A stretch of 41,466 nt of DNA from Candidatus Bipolaricaulota bacterium (GTDB lineage: Bacteria > Bipolaricaulota > Bipolaricaulia > Bipolaricaulales > Bipolaricaulaceae). The stretch covers positions 1 through 41,466 of the forward strand of contig JACIWI010000038.1 of the NCBI GenBank assembly GCA_014361055.1. The letters run 5' to 3'. Position 1 is the first letter of the stretch. Every line of letters begins with the position of its first letter. The notes under the pieces were generated by a model that saw only the letters and a program-made list of their open reading frames with translations, ran no database searches and was not told the origin of the DNA. Both the position numbers and the translations under genes were made by a program. Below, piece by piece: positions 1 to 8,140 of the stretch.

Positions 1-2
1 TG

Positions 3-1736
3 GGCGGGGCGGGGGACCGCTACCCAGGCGGGTACTGGCCCACCGCCTGCCTCGGCCGCGGGCCAGGGGAGCTTCCCCGGCGGGCATTCGCCCCCCTTGT
101 CCTGTTCGCGGAGGAGGGGGCGGTGGCCATCGCCCCGGCCGATCACTTCCTCGTGAGCCCCCTCGTGCGCCTCCCCGGCGGGGCCGCCCGGGGCCTCTCC
201 GGGGCGGTGGACCGCCTCCCAGCCGGGTTCACCCTGAGCACGTGGTTCGTGGCCGGGGAGGATCCCATCGCCGCGCTGCGAAACCTTGGGGACCGACTGC
301 TCGTCCAGGGGGGAAAGGCCCGGCCCGCCCCCCTCGAGCACCCCCTCCTCTCCACCTTGGGTTACTGGAACGCCTATGGGTCCTACTACACCGAGCTCCT
401 CCACCCCATGGACGGGGCCCTCCTCGAGGCGCTCGCCGCCTCCTTCTGCCGCGAGGGGATTCCGGTTCGGTACTTCGGCCTCGACCTTTGGTACCCGTAC
501 CGGGAGATCGGCCGGGCGCAGTGCTTCCGCCCTGATCCGCGCAAGTACCCGCAGGGCCTGGCCGAGATCGCCGCCCGCACCGGCCTTCCCTACGTCTTGC
601 ACCTGTCCGCACTGGCCGAAGACAACGCGTACGGCGTGGACGGCGCCGAGTCCGACGTGTACCGGACCATCGCCGGGGAGGTCAAGGGCGAAGGGGGCAT
701 CGCGGCGTGGCACGATTGGCTGAGGACCTGTCAGCATCTGGACCCGGCGTTGCGGGCCGATCCCGGGGCGGCGGGGCGGTGGTTTTCCGGCATGGCCCGT
801 GCGTTCCGCGAGCAGGGGTTGCCGGTGCTCCTGTGCATGCAGACGATGGGCATGGCGCTCGCCAGCACCCAGGAACCCAACGTCGTCGCCGCCCGCAGCC
901 ACACCGACTACCTGTTCGCCCAGCGGCCGGCGCTCGTGGTCGCGGCCCGGGTTGGCCATCCCGAGTTCCTGGATGCGTGGACGCCGGTCCCCGTCCTGCG
1001 TCGGCAGAACCTGCTCATGGGAGCGGTGCTGTGGACGCTGGGACTCGCGCCGTTCCATGACCTGTTTCTCACCCGGCCTCACCCTGGGTTCGGTGGCGAC
1101 CATCCGGTGGAGGACGCGATCCTGCGTGCCCTGTCCTGCGGCCCGGTGGGGTTTGGGGACCAGCTGGGGTTGGCCGATCGGGATCTCCTCCGTCGGCTTG
1201 TCCTCGCCGATGGCACCCTCGCTCAGCCCGATCGCCCACCGTTCCCGGTGATCGGCACCCTCGGCTCAGACGTAGAGGTGTTCTGGACGGAGCGGGACCT
1301 CGGCCCGGCCCGTTGGGCCTACGTGATCGCAATCAACACGGCAGAGGAGGAGCTCCCGTTTCGCTTGGATCCGCCGCTGCCTGGGGAGTTCCTGATCTGG
1401 GACGGATCGAGCAGCCGGGCGGTGGGGGCGATGGAGGGACGGCTCCGCCCCGGGGGGGTGGCCTACTTCGTGCTCGCTCCCCAACGGGAGGGCATCGCTC
1501 CGGTGGGGTTGACCGATCTCCTCGTCCCGATGCCCAGGAAGGCGGTGACGGAGGCGGACTGGAACGGTGGCTGGCGCCTCCGCCTCTCCCACACGGTCGG
1601 GCCGGTGACGATCGTCGCCAAGGCGGCGATATCCGTGGACGCCGAGGACGGGATGAAGGTAGCCGTTGACCGTCGCGGGGATGTCTGGCTGGCCCGTGCG
1701 GCGGGAGAAGGATGGCTCTCCGTACGCGGGAGGTGA
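3..1736 (+). CDS. GH36/raffinose-synthase-like glycosidase (clan GH-D), 5' truncated by window edge
   Basis: The reading frame is open to the left edge, so the true start lies outside; a GTG at 123 is only an internal codon. About 577 residues are visible and end in TGA. The middle resembles plant-type raffinose synthases and GH36 alpha-galactosidases. There is a GLDLWYPY strand where the family has an acidic active-site strand, a KYPQGL motif, a QNLLMGAVLWTLG/FHDLFLT segment like the family's DWDMF region, and RALSCGPVGFGD followed by DLLRRLVLADGT. The last two match the family's 'SGGPVYVSD...LLkkLVLPDGS' pattern. A beta-sandwich C-terminal domain follows (about codons 430-577). A likely role is alpha-galactoside hydrolysis or transglycosylation, consistent with the glucan genes downstream. 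Substrate and family number are inferred, and a GH31-like enzyme is the main alternative. The next gene starts 3 nt after the stop, so they are co-transcribed. Confidence 0.5.
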   Translation, partial: GGAGDRYPGGYWPTACLGRGPGELPRRAFAPLVLFAEEGAVAIAPADHFLVSPLVRLPGGAARGLSGAVDRLPAGFTLSTWFVAGEDPIAALRNLGDRLLVQGGKARPAPLEHPLLSTLGYWNAYGSYYTELLHPMDGALLEALAASFCREGIPVRYFGLDLWYPYREIGRAQCFRPDPRKYPQGLAEIAARTGLPYVLHLSALAEDNAYGVDGAESDVYRTIAGEVKGEGGIAAWHDWLRTCQHLDPALRADPGAAGRWFSGMARAFREQGLPVLLCMQTMGMALASTQEPNVVAARSHTDYLFAQRPALVVAARVGHPEFLDAWTPVPVLRRQNLLMGAVLWTLGLAPFHDLFLTRPHPGFGGDHPVEDAILRALSCGPVGFGDQLGLADRDLLRRLVLADGTLAQPDRPPFPVIGTLGSDVEVFWTERDLGPARWAYVIAINTAEEELPFRLDPPLPGEFLIWDGSSSRAVGAMEGRLRPGGVAYFVLAPQREGIAPVGLTDLLVPMPRKAVTEADWNGGWRLRLSHTVGPVTIVAKAAISVDAEDGMKVAVDRRGDVWLARAAGEGWLSVRGR

Positions 1737-1739
1737 ACA

Positions 1740-4628
1740 ATGCGCAGGCTGTGGGCAGCGGTGATCCTCCTCCTGGCCGTGGCCGGAGGGGGGCTGGCGG
1801 GAAAAGGGCCGCTCAACCTGGCCCTCGTCTGGCATCAGCATCAGCCCCTTTATTGGAACCGGCTCACCGGGGAGTACGAGCTCCCTTGGGTGCGGGTGCA
1901 CGGGGTGCAGGAGTACATCGACTCCCCGCGCATCCTCGCCGAGTTCCCGGGGATTAGGGTGGCCTACAACCTCCAGCCGAGCCTGCTTCGGCAACTTCTG
2001 GACTACGTGGAGATCACGGAGGGGGAGCGGGCGAGAGGCGGGCTCTACGAGCTCATCGGCGCGGTGGACAACCACCTCCGGTGGGTTTGGGCCCTGATTC
2101 ACGATCCGGCCACGCTCATCCCGGAAGACAGAAAGGCCATGCAGGCCCAGTTTTTCTGGATCAACCCGTACATGCTCCGGCCGGGCGGAAAATACTTCGA
2201 TCCCCGCTATGCCGAGCTCAACCGCCTAAAGGACGTGCGACCCCTCACCGACCAAGAGCTCATCGATGCCGCTGGGCTCTTCCTCCTGTGGCAGATCTCC
2301 CCCGAGCTCCACCAGGAGCTTGGGGTGGCCGATCTGCAGGGAAAGGCTGGGTTCACCGCGGACGACATCGTCCGCCTCATCCGCGCCCAGCACACGGTCC
2401 TCTCGCGGGTGGTGGACGCCTACCGGGAGATCCAGGCCGGGGGGAGCGAGCTCATCACCAGCCCGTTCTACCACCCGATCCTGCCCCTCCTCGCCGAACG
2501 GGGCTGGGACGAAGACGTGCTCGGACAGCTCGCCCAGGCTCAGGCTCAGCACGTACGGCTGTTCGGGGTCCCGGCGATGGGTGCCTGGCCGCCGGAGCAG
2601 GCCGTTTCCGAGCGGGCCCTCGCCCTCTTCGGGGAGGCCAGCTTCCTCTGGACGGTGGCCGACGAGTGGACGTTGGCCGGAGCCCTCGGCCGCTCGCCGT
2701 CCCGGGCCGAGCTGACGTGCGCCTACCGGTTCGGGGACATCGCGGTTCTCTTCCGGGACCACAACCTATCCGACAAGATCAGTTTTGCCTACGGGAACAA
2801 ACCCACCGCGGAGGCGGTGGCCGACTTCATGGACGAGGTCCGGCGGACCTGGGAGGGCCTGGACGCCCCAGAGGAGCACGTCCTGGTGGTGGCCCTGGAC
2901 GGGGAGAACTGGATGTTCATGGCCGGTTACCCCGACAACGGTCGGGAGTTTTTGCGGGCCCTTTACCAGGCCCTCTCCCAGGCCGATTGGGTGCGGACCG
3001 TGACCCCGGCCGAGTACCTCGCCGCCCATCCGGCCCGGGCCGTGCTCGCCCTGGTCCCCACCGGCTCCTGGGCCGGGGACCTTTCCACCTGGGGTGGCGA
3101 GCCCGAGGAGGATGAGGCCTGGGCCCGGCTCGCCGCCGCCCGGGAGGCGGTCTTTGCTCGGGCGGCCAATGAGGCCGTCCTCGATGCCCTGTACGCGGCC
3201 GAGGGGTCGGACTGGTTCTGGTGGTACGGGACGGACCAGGATTCCGGGACCGATGACCTTTTCGACTGGCTCATGAAGGCCCACCTCGTGGGGGCTTATC
3301 GGGCCGCCGGCTACAGCGACCAAGAGATCCCCCAGGTCCTCTTCCTTCGCCTGCGGATCCCCATCTCCGCGAGCCTTGGCGAGGTGAAGCCCACCCTGGA
3401 CGGGAGGGTGAGCGCTCCTGGGGAGTGGGCGGAGGCGGTGACCATCCCCGGCCAGGGGGCGATCCGCCAGGCCGCCGTGGCCTACGGCGAGACCTACCTC
3501 TATGTCCGCGTGGACCTGGATCCCCAGGCCTCCGAGTGGATTGGGAAGGACGCCAAGCTCCTCCTCTACGCCACGGGCAAGCCCGGGGAGCTGGCCAACA
3601 TCACCACCCGCCATACCGGGGATCAGCTCGGGTCCGCCCTTGGATCGGCGGTGGAGCTCGATTTCGCCAAGGTGAAGAGCGACGGTTCGGGCTATGTGTT
3701 TCGTTACGCTGCCGACGGCAAGGGCGGCTGGCGTTTGAGCTCCCCCATCCGGACCCTCCTTTTCCGCAAGGCCCAGGTTGAGGAGGCCGTGGAGTTCCAG
3801 GTCCCGTTCGAGGAACTTGGGGTGGAGCCTGGCCAGAGCCTTGTCCTCGTCCTGACCTTGGAGCGGCCGGGCGAGCTCCTCGGGCAAGCTCCGGAGCGGC
3901 CGCTTTGGGCCCGCATCCCCACCCTCATCCAAGGGGTGGAGGTGTGGGCGATGGAGGATCCGGCCGGGGACGACCACGGCCCCGGGACCTACGTGTACCC
4001 CTTGAACGCCGTGTTCGCCCAGCCCGGTCTGTTCGACCTCCTCCGCTACGCCGTCTACGACGCCGGCGACCGTTGGCAGCTGGCGTTCGAGTTCCCCGTG
4101 CTTCCCAACCCCTGGAACGGGCCCCACGGGTTCTCCCACCCCATCATCTACCTGTACCTCGACGTGGCCGCGGGCGGCCGGACCGATTCTCACGAGGAGG
4201 GCAAGGCCGCCCAGGTGGCCTTCGGCCCGGCCCATCCCTGGGACTACTTCCTGAAGATCGCGGGCTGGCCCGCCTACGGCCGGCACCTCTGGACCGCGGC
4301 GGGCGAGGGACCGTTCCTCGTGGAGGTGGCCTCCGACCCCAAGCGGGGGAGGATCATCGTCACCATCGCCAAATCCCTCGTCCCGGAGATCCGGGGCTGG
4401 CACTACGTGCTCGTGGGCTCCCAGGACGGATACGGCCCGAATCACCTCCGGCCGGTGGGGAAGACCGCGGGCGAGTGGGTGGGCGGAGGCTGCCCGGATC
4501 CCCTGTGGGCGCCGCAGATCTACGACTACCTGGTGCCGGCAGGGGCTTCTCAAGAGGAGCTCCTTTCCGCCTATGACCCGGCCGGTCGGCGCTACGCCAC
4601 GCTCGTGCCGGTGGAGGTGCGCTGGTGA
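1740..4628 (+). CDS. Secreted GH57 amylopullulanase-like glycoside hydrolase with glucodextranase-type C-terminal module
   Basis: This 962-residue protein starts with a signal peptide (about residues 1-21). The GH57 catalytic domain follows, with region 1 HQHQP (32-36), a GAWPPEQAVSE motif whose Glu286 fits the nucleophile, and ALDGENW whose Asp387 fits the acid/base. The order and the DGEN form match amylopullulanase-type GH57 enzymes, which cut alpha-1,4 and often alpha-1,6 glucan bonds. Around residues 560-710 is a DOMON/CBM9-like beta domain. Residues about 725-945 (EDPAGDDHGPGTYVYP, then an FDLLRYAVYD stretch) match the carbohydrate-binding C-terminal module of glucodextranases. It probably acts outside the cytoplasm on starch or pullulan. 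The SD (GGGAGGTGA, 1728-1736) overlaps the stop of the preceding gene. Its own stop overlaps the next gene's GTG by 4 nt. No S-layer anchor is evident. Confidence 0.88.
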   Translation: MRRLWAAVILLLAVAGGGLAGKGPLNLALVWHQHQPLYWNRLTGEYELPWVRVHGVQEYIDSPRILAEFPGIRVAYNLQPSLLRQLLDYVEITEGERARGGLYELIGAVDNHLRWVWALIHDPATLIPEDRKAMQAQFFWINPYMLRPGGKYFDPRYAELNRLKDVRPLTDQELIDAAGLFLLWQISPELHQELGVADLQGKAGFTADDIVRLIRAQHTVLSRVVDAYREIQAGGSELITSPFYHPILPLLAERGWDEDVLGQLAQAQAQHVRLFGVPAMGAWPPEQAVSERALALFGEASFLWTVADEWTLAGALGRSPSRAELTCAYRFGDIAVLFRDHNLSDKISFAYGNKPTAEAVADFMDEVRRTWEGLDAPEEHVLVVALDGENWMFMAGYPDNGREFLRALYQALSQADWVRTVTPAEYLAAHPARAVLALVPTGSWAGDLSTWGGEPEEDEAWARLAAAREAVFARAANEAVLDALYAAEGSDWFWWYGTDQDSGTDDLFDWLMKAHLVGAYRAAGYSDQEIPQVLFLRLRIPISASLGEVKPTLDGRVSAPGEWAEAVTIPGQGAIRQAAVAYGETYLYVRVDLDPQASEWIGKDAKLLLYATGKPGELANITTRHTGDQLGSALGSAVELDFAKVKSDGSGYVFRYAADGKGGWRLSSPIRTLLFRKAQVEEAVEFQVPFEELGVEPGQSLVLVLTLERPGELLGQAPERPLWARIPTLIQGVEVWAMEDPAGDDHGPGTYVYPLNAVFAQPGLFDLLRYAVYDAGDRWQLAFEFPVLPNPWNGPHGFSHPIIYLYLDVAAGGRTDSHEEGKAAQVAFGPAHPWDYFLKIAGWPAYGRHLWTAAGEGPFLVEVASDPKRGRIIVTIAKSLVPEIRGWHYVLVGSQDGYGPNHLRPVGKTAGEWVGGGCPDPLWAPQIYDYLVPAGASQEELLSAYDPAGRRYATLVPVEVRW

Positions 4629-6760
4629 AGCGGAAGTTCGGAATCGCGGTCCTGATCTTGAGTGCGCTGCTATTGGGCGGGCTAGCTCAGGAGGTTGAGT
4701 GTCCAGGCTTAAAGGTAGCCGTCACCTTTGGTTACACTCCGCTGGAAGATGAAACCGTCACCTCGGTGAGCCTGCGCGGCTCGTTCAACACCTGGGGCGA
4801 ATGGCCCATGGAAGAACAGCCCGACGGCTCCTGGGCCATCACCGTTTGCCTGGAGCCCGGAACCCATCAGTACAAGTTTTTCATCAACGGGCGATGGCCC
4901 CGGGACATGGCCACCGCCCGCGGCGGCGGCCCGGTCGATCCTCAGGCCGACGGCTACGTTGACGACGGGTTCGGGGGCCAAAATGCTATACGCATTGTCA
5001 AGCCGGTTCTCGTAGGACCTTCCCCGATGTACGACCCCCATGACCCCGCGTACCTGTGCATCGCCGACGATCGTCTCGTGCTGCGCTTACGGACAGCGCC
5101 CGGTCAAGTGGGGTCGGTCCGCCTGGTCACCGATCAGGGCGAGTGGCCCATGGAGCGGCAGCTTTGGTGGGACTGGGGCGAAATGTGGCGCATTTCCTTG
5201 CCAGTGTTCGAATCGTTGAACTATTACTTCGTCGGCACCCTCATCGACGGCTCGGAGTTCACCGTACCGGACGATCCCTCCGAGCCCTTCTCCTTCGATG
5301 GCGTCGACCGCTTCCCTCAGCTTAAATGGGTGAGCCAAGGGGTTGCCTACCAGATCTTCCCCGACCGTTTCCATAATGGGGATCCGGAAAACGATGTGCT
5401 GGCCCTCCAAACCGACGAATTCTTCTATAACGAGCTCTGGACCAAGGGGGGGCCTGTCCTTTCCTCTTGGAGCGATCCGATCACCCCAGAGCATTGTTGC
5501 CACCAGTATTTCGGCGGTGACCTCGCTGGGATCATGGAAAAACTTGACTACCTGAGCGAACTTGGGATAACCATCCTCTACCTAAACCCCGTCTTCGACT
5601 CGGGCAGCGCTCACGGCTACGACACCCGCGACTACCTCAAGGTGAGCCCAAAGTTCGGCACCGAAGCCGATCTGAGGCGGCTTTTGGACGAAGCCCATGC
5701 CCGGGGCATGCGCGTGATCTTCGACTTTGTCCCCAACCACACTGGGATAAGCTTCTGGGCATTTCTGGACGTGGCGGTGAGGGGGCCAGAGAGCCCCTAT
5801 TGGGACTGGTACTTCGTCCGCGAGTGGCCTTTTCTCCTCGGCGACGGCAATGCCTATGAGGGTTGGTGGGGACTGGGAAGCCTCCCCAAACTGAACACCG
5901 CGGGCCCCGAAGTGAAAGCTTACCTCTTCGATGTAGTGGGCTACTGGTTGGACTTCGGGTTTGACGGGTTCAGGGTAGACGTGCCCAACGAGATCATCAA
6001 CGCCCATGGCTTCTTCTCTGAGCTGCGGGAGCTCGTGAAAGCCCGCCATCCCGAGGCCTATATGGTGGGTGAGATCTGGCAGCTCGATCCTTCCTGGGTG
6101 CAGGGCGATCAGTTCGACTCCCTCATGAACTATGCCTTGGGTCGCGACGTGCTGCTCCCCTATGCGCGGGGGAACGCTGACGGGGAGCGCACCTTGGCTG
6201 AGCTCAGCCGCTACTTCGCCACTTACGGGGAGACCGTCGCCGCCATGGGCTTCAACCTCGTGAGCTCCCACGACACGTCGCGCGTTCTCACTGACCTGGG
6301 CGGAGGCGATTTCGGCGAAACCCCTGCCCCTGAGGCCATCAAGCGGCTCCAGCTGCTTTTCACCCTGCTCTCCACCCTGCCGGGGGTCCCCGTGGTCTTC
6401 CAAGGGGATGAGCGGGGCATCTTGGGTGAGAAAGGGTTTTACGATGCCCAGCGCTACCCCATCCAGTGGGATGTGGTGAACGAGGAGCTTCTCGCCCACT
6501 ACATCGGATTGGCTCAGATGCGGCGGGCGATCCCCGCCCTCACGAGTAGCGCAGTCCGCGCCTACGCCGCCAAGGAGGGCGTGCTCGCTTTCTTCCGTGG
6601 GGAGCAAGGCGAGGTGCTCGTTGTCGCCAACAACGCTTCCAGGCTGGCTTCCTTGGAACTTCCCCCTGGAAACTGGCGGCTCGTCGGCGGGGAGGCCATC
6701 TTCCGGGGCCGGGTGGTCGTGCCCCCTGTCCAGGCCTGGATATTGGCGCGGGAGGAGTGA
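4625..6760 (+). CDS. Secreted GH13 alpha-amylase/neopullulanase-like enzyme with N-terminal starch-binding-like domain
   Basis: This 711-residue protein has a signal peptide (MKRKFGIAVLILSALLLGG). A CBM48/AMPK-type domain follows (about 35-125, with GSFNTWGEWP and HQYKFFINGRW), then a second beta domain (about 140-225) and the (beta/alpha)8 barrel from about 235. The GH13 regions are visible: DFVPNH (367-372), GFRVD with nucleophile Asp452, VGEIW with acid/base Glu483, and SSHD with transition-state Asp550. [12 protein letters not shown] is typical of neopullulanase and cyclomaltodextrinase enzymes. It should hydrolyse alpha-glucans outside the cytoplasm and feed oligomers to the importer downstream. 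The GTG start overlaps the upstream TGA (GTGA). A second ATP-independent paralogue without signal peptide lies at 10544-11893. Exact specificity (amylase, neopullulanase or cyclodextrinase) cannot be read from the sequence. Confidence 0.88.
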   Translation: MKRKFGIAVLILSALLLGGLAQEVECPGLKVAVTFGYTPLEDETVTSVSLRGSFNTWGEWPMEEQPDGSWAITVCLEPGTHQYKFFINGRWPRDMATARGGGPVDPQADGYVDDGFGGQNAIRIVKPVLVGPSPMYDPHDPAYLCIADDRLVLRLRTAPGQVGSVRLVTDQGEWPMERQLWWDWGEMWRISLPVFESLNYYFVGTLIDGSEFTVPDDPSEPFSFDGVDRFPQLKWVSQGVAYQIFPDRFHNGDPENDVLALQTDEFFYNELWTKGGPVLSSWSDPITPEHCCHQYFGGDLAGIMEKLDYLSELGITILYLNPVFDSGSAHGYDTRDYLKVSPKFGTEADLRRLLDEAHARGMRVIFDFVPNHTGISFWAFLDVAVRGPESPYWDWYFVREWPFLLGDGNAYEGWWGLGSLPKLNTAGPEVKAYLFDVVGYWLDFGFDGFRVDVPNEIINAHGFFSELRELVKARHPEAYMVGEIWQLDPSWVQGDQFDSLMNYALGRDVLLPYARGNADGERTLAELSRYFATYGETVAAMGFNLVSSHDTSRVLTDLGGGDFGETPAPEAIKRLQLLFTLLSTLPGVPVVFQGDERGILGEKGFYDAQRYPIQWDVVNEELLAHYIGLAQMRRAIPALTSSAVRAYAAKEGVLAFFRGEQGEVLVVANNASRLASLELPPGNWRLVGGEAIFRGRVVVPPVQAWILAREE

Positions 6761-6901
6761 GGTGGATGGACAGCGAAAGGGCCGGGTCGGTCCTCGGCTG
6801 GCAGACCACGAGGAAGGGGGTGAGAACAGCGGGGATAGATGGTAACAGAAAAAGAAGGGAGAGCTAGGCTTAGTTTAATCACAAATGAGGAGGGATACAG
6901 G

Positions 6902-8095
6902 ATGAGGAATTTCGGAATTGCGGTGGTGAGCGTCTTAGTGTTGGGAATGCTGGGCCTGGCCTCCGAGCCGGGGAAGCTCATCGTATGGTGTGACGAGACC
7001 CGAGCACCGGCCCTCACGGAGGCGGCGCAGAAGTTCACCGCCGCCTATGGGGTGCCGGTGGAAGTTGTGGAAGTGCCCTTCGGCGATATCCGGGGTAACC
7101 TGGCCGTCACTGCTCCCACCGGGGAGGGCCCGGACATCATCATCGGCCCCCACGACTGGATCGGCGAACTCATCTACAACGGACTCCTCGAGCCGCTCGT
7201 TCTCCCGGCGGACCTCCTGGCCCAGTTCGACCCGGCGAGCTTGGAGGCCTTCTCCTGGGCCGGGGAGCTGTACGGTCTTCCCTACGCCACCGAGTGTGTG
7301 GCCCTGATCTACAACAAGGATCTGGTGCCCGAGCCACCGGCCACTTTCGAAGAACTGATCGAGATTGCCAAGGCCCTCACGGCGCCCGAGAAGGGACAGT
7401 ACGGCTTCTTGATCCAAGAGCCCGACCCCTATCACACCTTCCCGCTGCACTCCGCCTACGGGGGCTACGTCTTCGGCACCACGTCGGAAGGGACCCTCGA
7501 TCCCTGTGACATCGGCCTGGATAACGAGGGCTCCGTCAAAGGCGCTATGCTTCTGGATCGTTTGGTAAAGGAAAAGGTCGAATTCGCCGGGGCCGACTAC
7601 CAGACCGTGACCGGGCTGTTCAACGAGGGGCTTTTGGCCATGTTCATCGGAGGTCCTTGGACTCTCCCTGGCATCCACGCCGCTGGGATCAATTACGGCG
7701 TCGCCAAGATCCCGCCCATTGAGGGGAACGCTCCGCGGCCATTCACCGGGGTCCAGGGGTTCATGGTCAGTGCCTTCAGCGAGAACAAGCTTCTGGCTAA
7801 CCTGTTTCTCAAGGACTTCCTGGCCACCAAGGAGGTCATGCTCGCCATCTACGAGCGGGGCCAGCGGCCGCCCGCGTATTTGCCCGCCCTGGCGGAGCTC
7901 GCGGACAATCCCGACATCCAGGCGTTCGCGGCCAGTGCTGCTGATGGGATCCCCATGCCCAAGATCCCGGAGATGGCCTCGGTATGGGGTGCTTGGTCGG
8001 ATGCTCTGGAGCTGATCGTCTCCCAGAAGCTCGGTCCTGAGGAGGCGATGAGAAACGCCGCGGAGCAGATCCGCACGCTCCTCGGCTGCAAGTAG
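6902..8095 (+). CDS. malE: Maltodextrin ABC transporter, substrate-binding protein MalE
   Basis: The 397-residue product is a family 1 extracellular solute-binding protein with the MalE layout: KLIVWCDE at the mature N terminus, GPDIIIGPHDW, ALIYNKDLV, FIGGPWTLPG and PFTGVQGFMVS. The signal peptide (about 1-20) ends LGLASEPG with no lipobox Cys, so the protein is probably soluble and periplasmic, which favours a diderm. I chose the ATG at 6902 because GAGGAGGG (6887-6894) sits 7 nt before it. An in-frame ATG at 6839 would add 21 charged residues in front of the signal peptide. The 141-nt leader after the GH13 gene is AT-richer and has a -10-like TTTAAT (6874-6879) without a clear -35, so an extra promoter is possible. 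The signal peptide resembles that of the GH13 enzyme at 4625 (both contain FGIAV). Confidence 0.9.
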   Translation: MRNFGIAVVSVLVLGMLGLASEPGKLIVWCDETRAPALTEAAQKFTAAYGVPVEVVEVPFGDIRGNLAVTAPTGEGPDIIIGPHDWIGELIYNGLLEPLVLPADLLAQFDPASLEAFSWAGELYGLPYATECVALIYNKDLVPEPPATFEELIEIAKALTAPEKGQYGFLIQEPDPYHTFPLHSAYGGYVFGTTSEGTLDPCDIGLDNEGSVKGAMLLDRLVKEKVEFAGADYQTVTGLFNEGLLAMFIGGPWTLPGIHAAGINYGVAKIPPIEGNAPRPFTGVQGFMVSAFSENKLLANLFLKDFLATKEVMLAIYERGQRPPAYLPALAELADNPDIQAFAASAADGIPMPKIPEMASVWGAWSDALELIVSQKLGPEEAMRNAAEQIRTLLGCK

Positions 8096-8140
8096 AAAGG
8101 AGGCCCAGGGGCCGGCCGGTTCCGGCCGGCCCCTCCTATC
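8096..8140. promoter_or_regulatory. malE-malF intergenic hairpin separating a strong SD from the malF start
   Basis: Directly after the malE stop comes AAAGGAGG (8096-8103), then CCC. A perfect 13-bp inverted repeat follows (arms 8107-8119 and 8122-8134, AGGGGCCGGCCGG and its complement, 2-nt centre), then CCTATC and the malF ATG. There is no U-run after it, so it is not a typical intrinsic terminator. Unfolded, the SD is 37 nt from the ATG. With the hairpin folded, only 3+6 unpaired nt separate them, which is a normal spacing. The element may therefore bridge the ribosome-binding site, stabilise malE mRNA, or lower malF relative to malE, as intercistronic repeats do in the E. coli mal operon. 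The structure is seen directly; the function is inferred. Confidence 0.6.

Noticed and set aside
2766-4553. 595-codon open frame on the minus strand opposite the GH57 gene
   Set aside because: It is an antisense shadow created by high GC3. It is Pro/Gly/Arg/His-rich with no domain pattern, while the sense strand is a clear GH57 enzyme.
6761-6901. Riboswitch or operator before malE
   Set aside because: I found only an isolated -10-like TTTAAT and an SD. There is no clear palindrome or conserved aptamer pattern.
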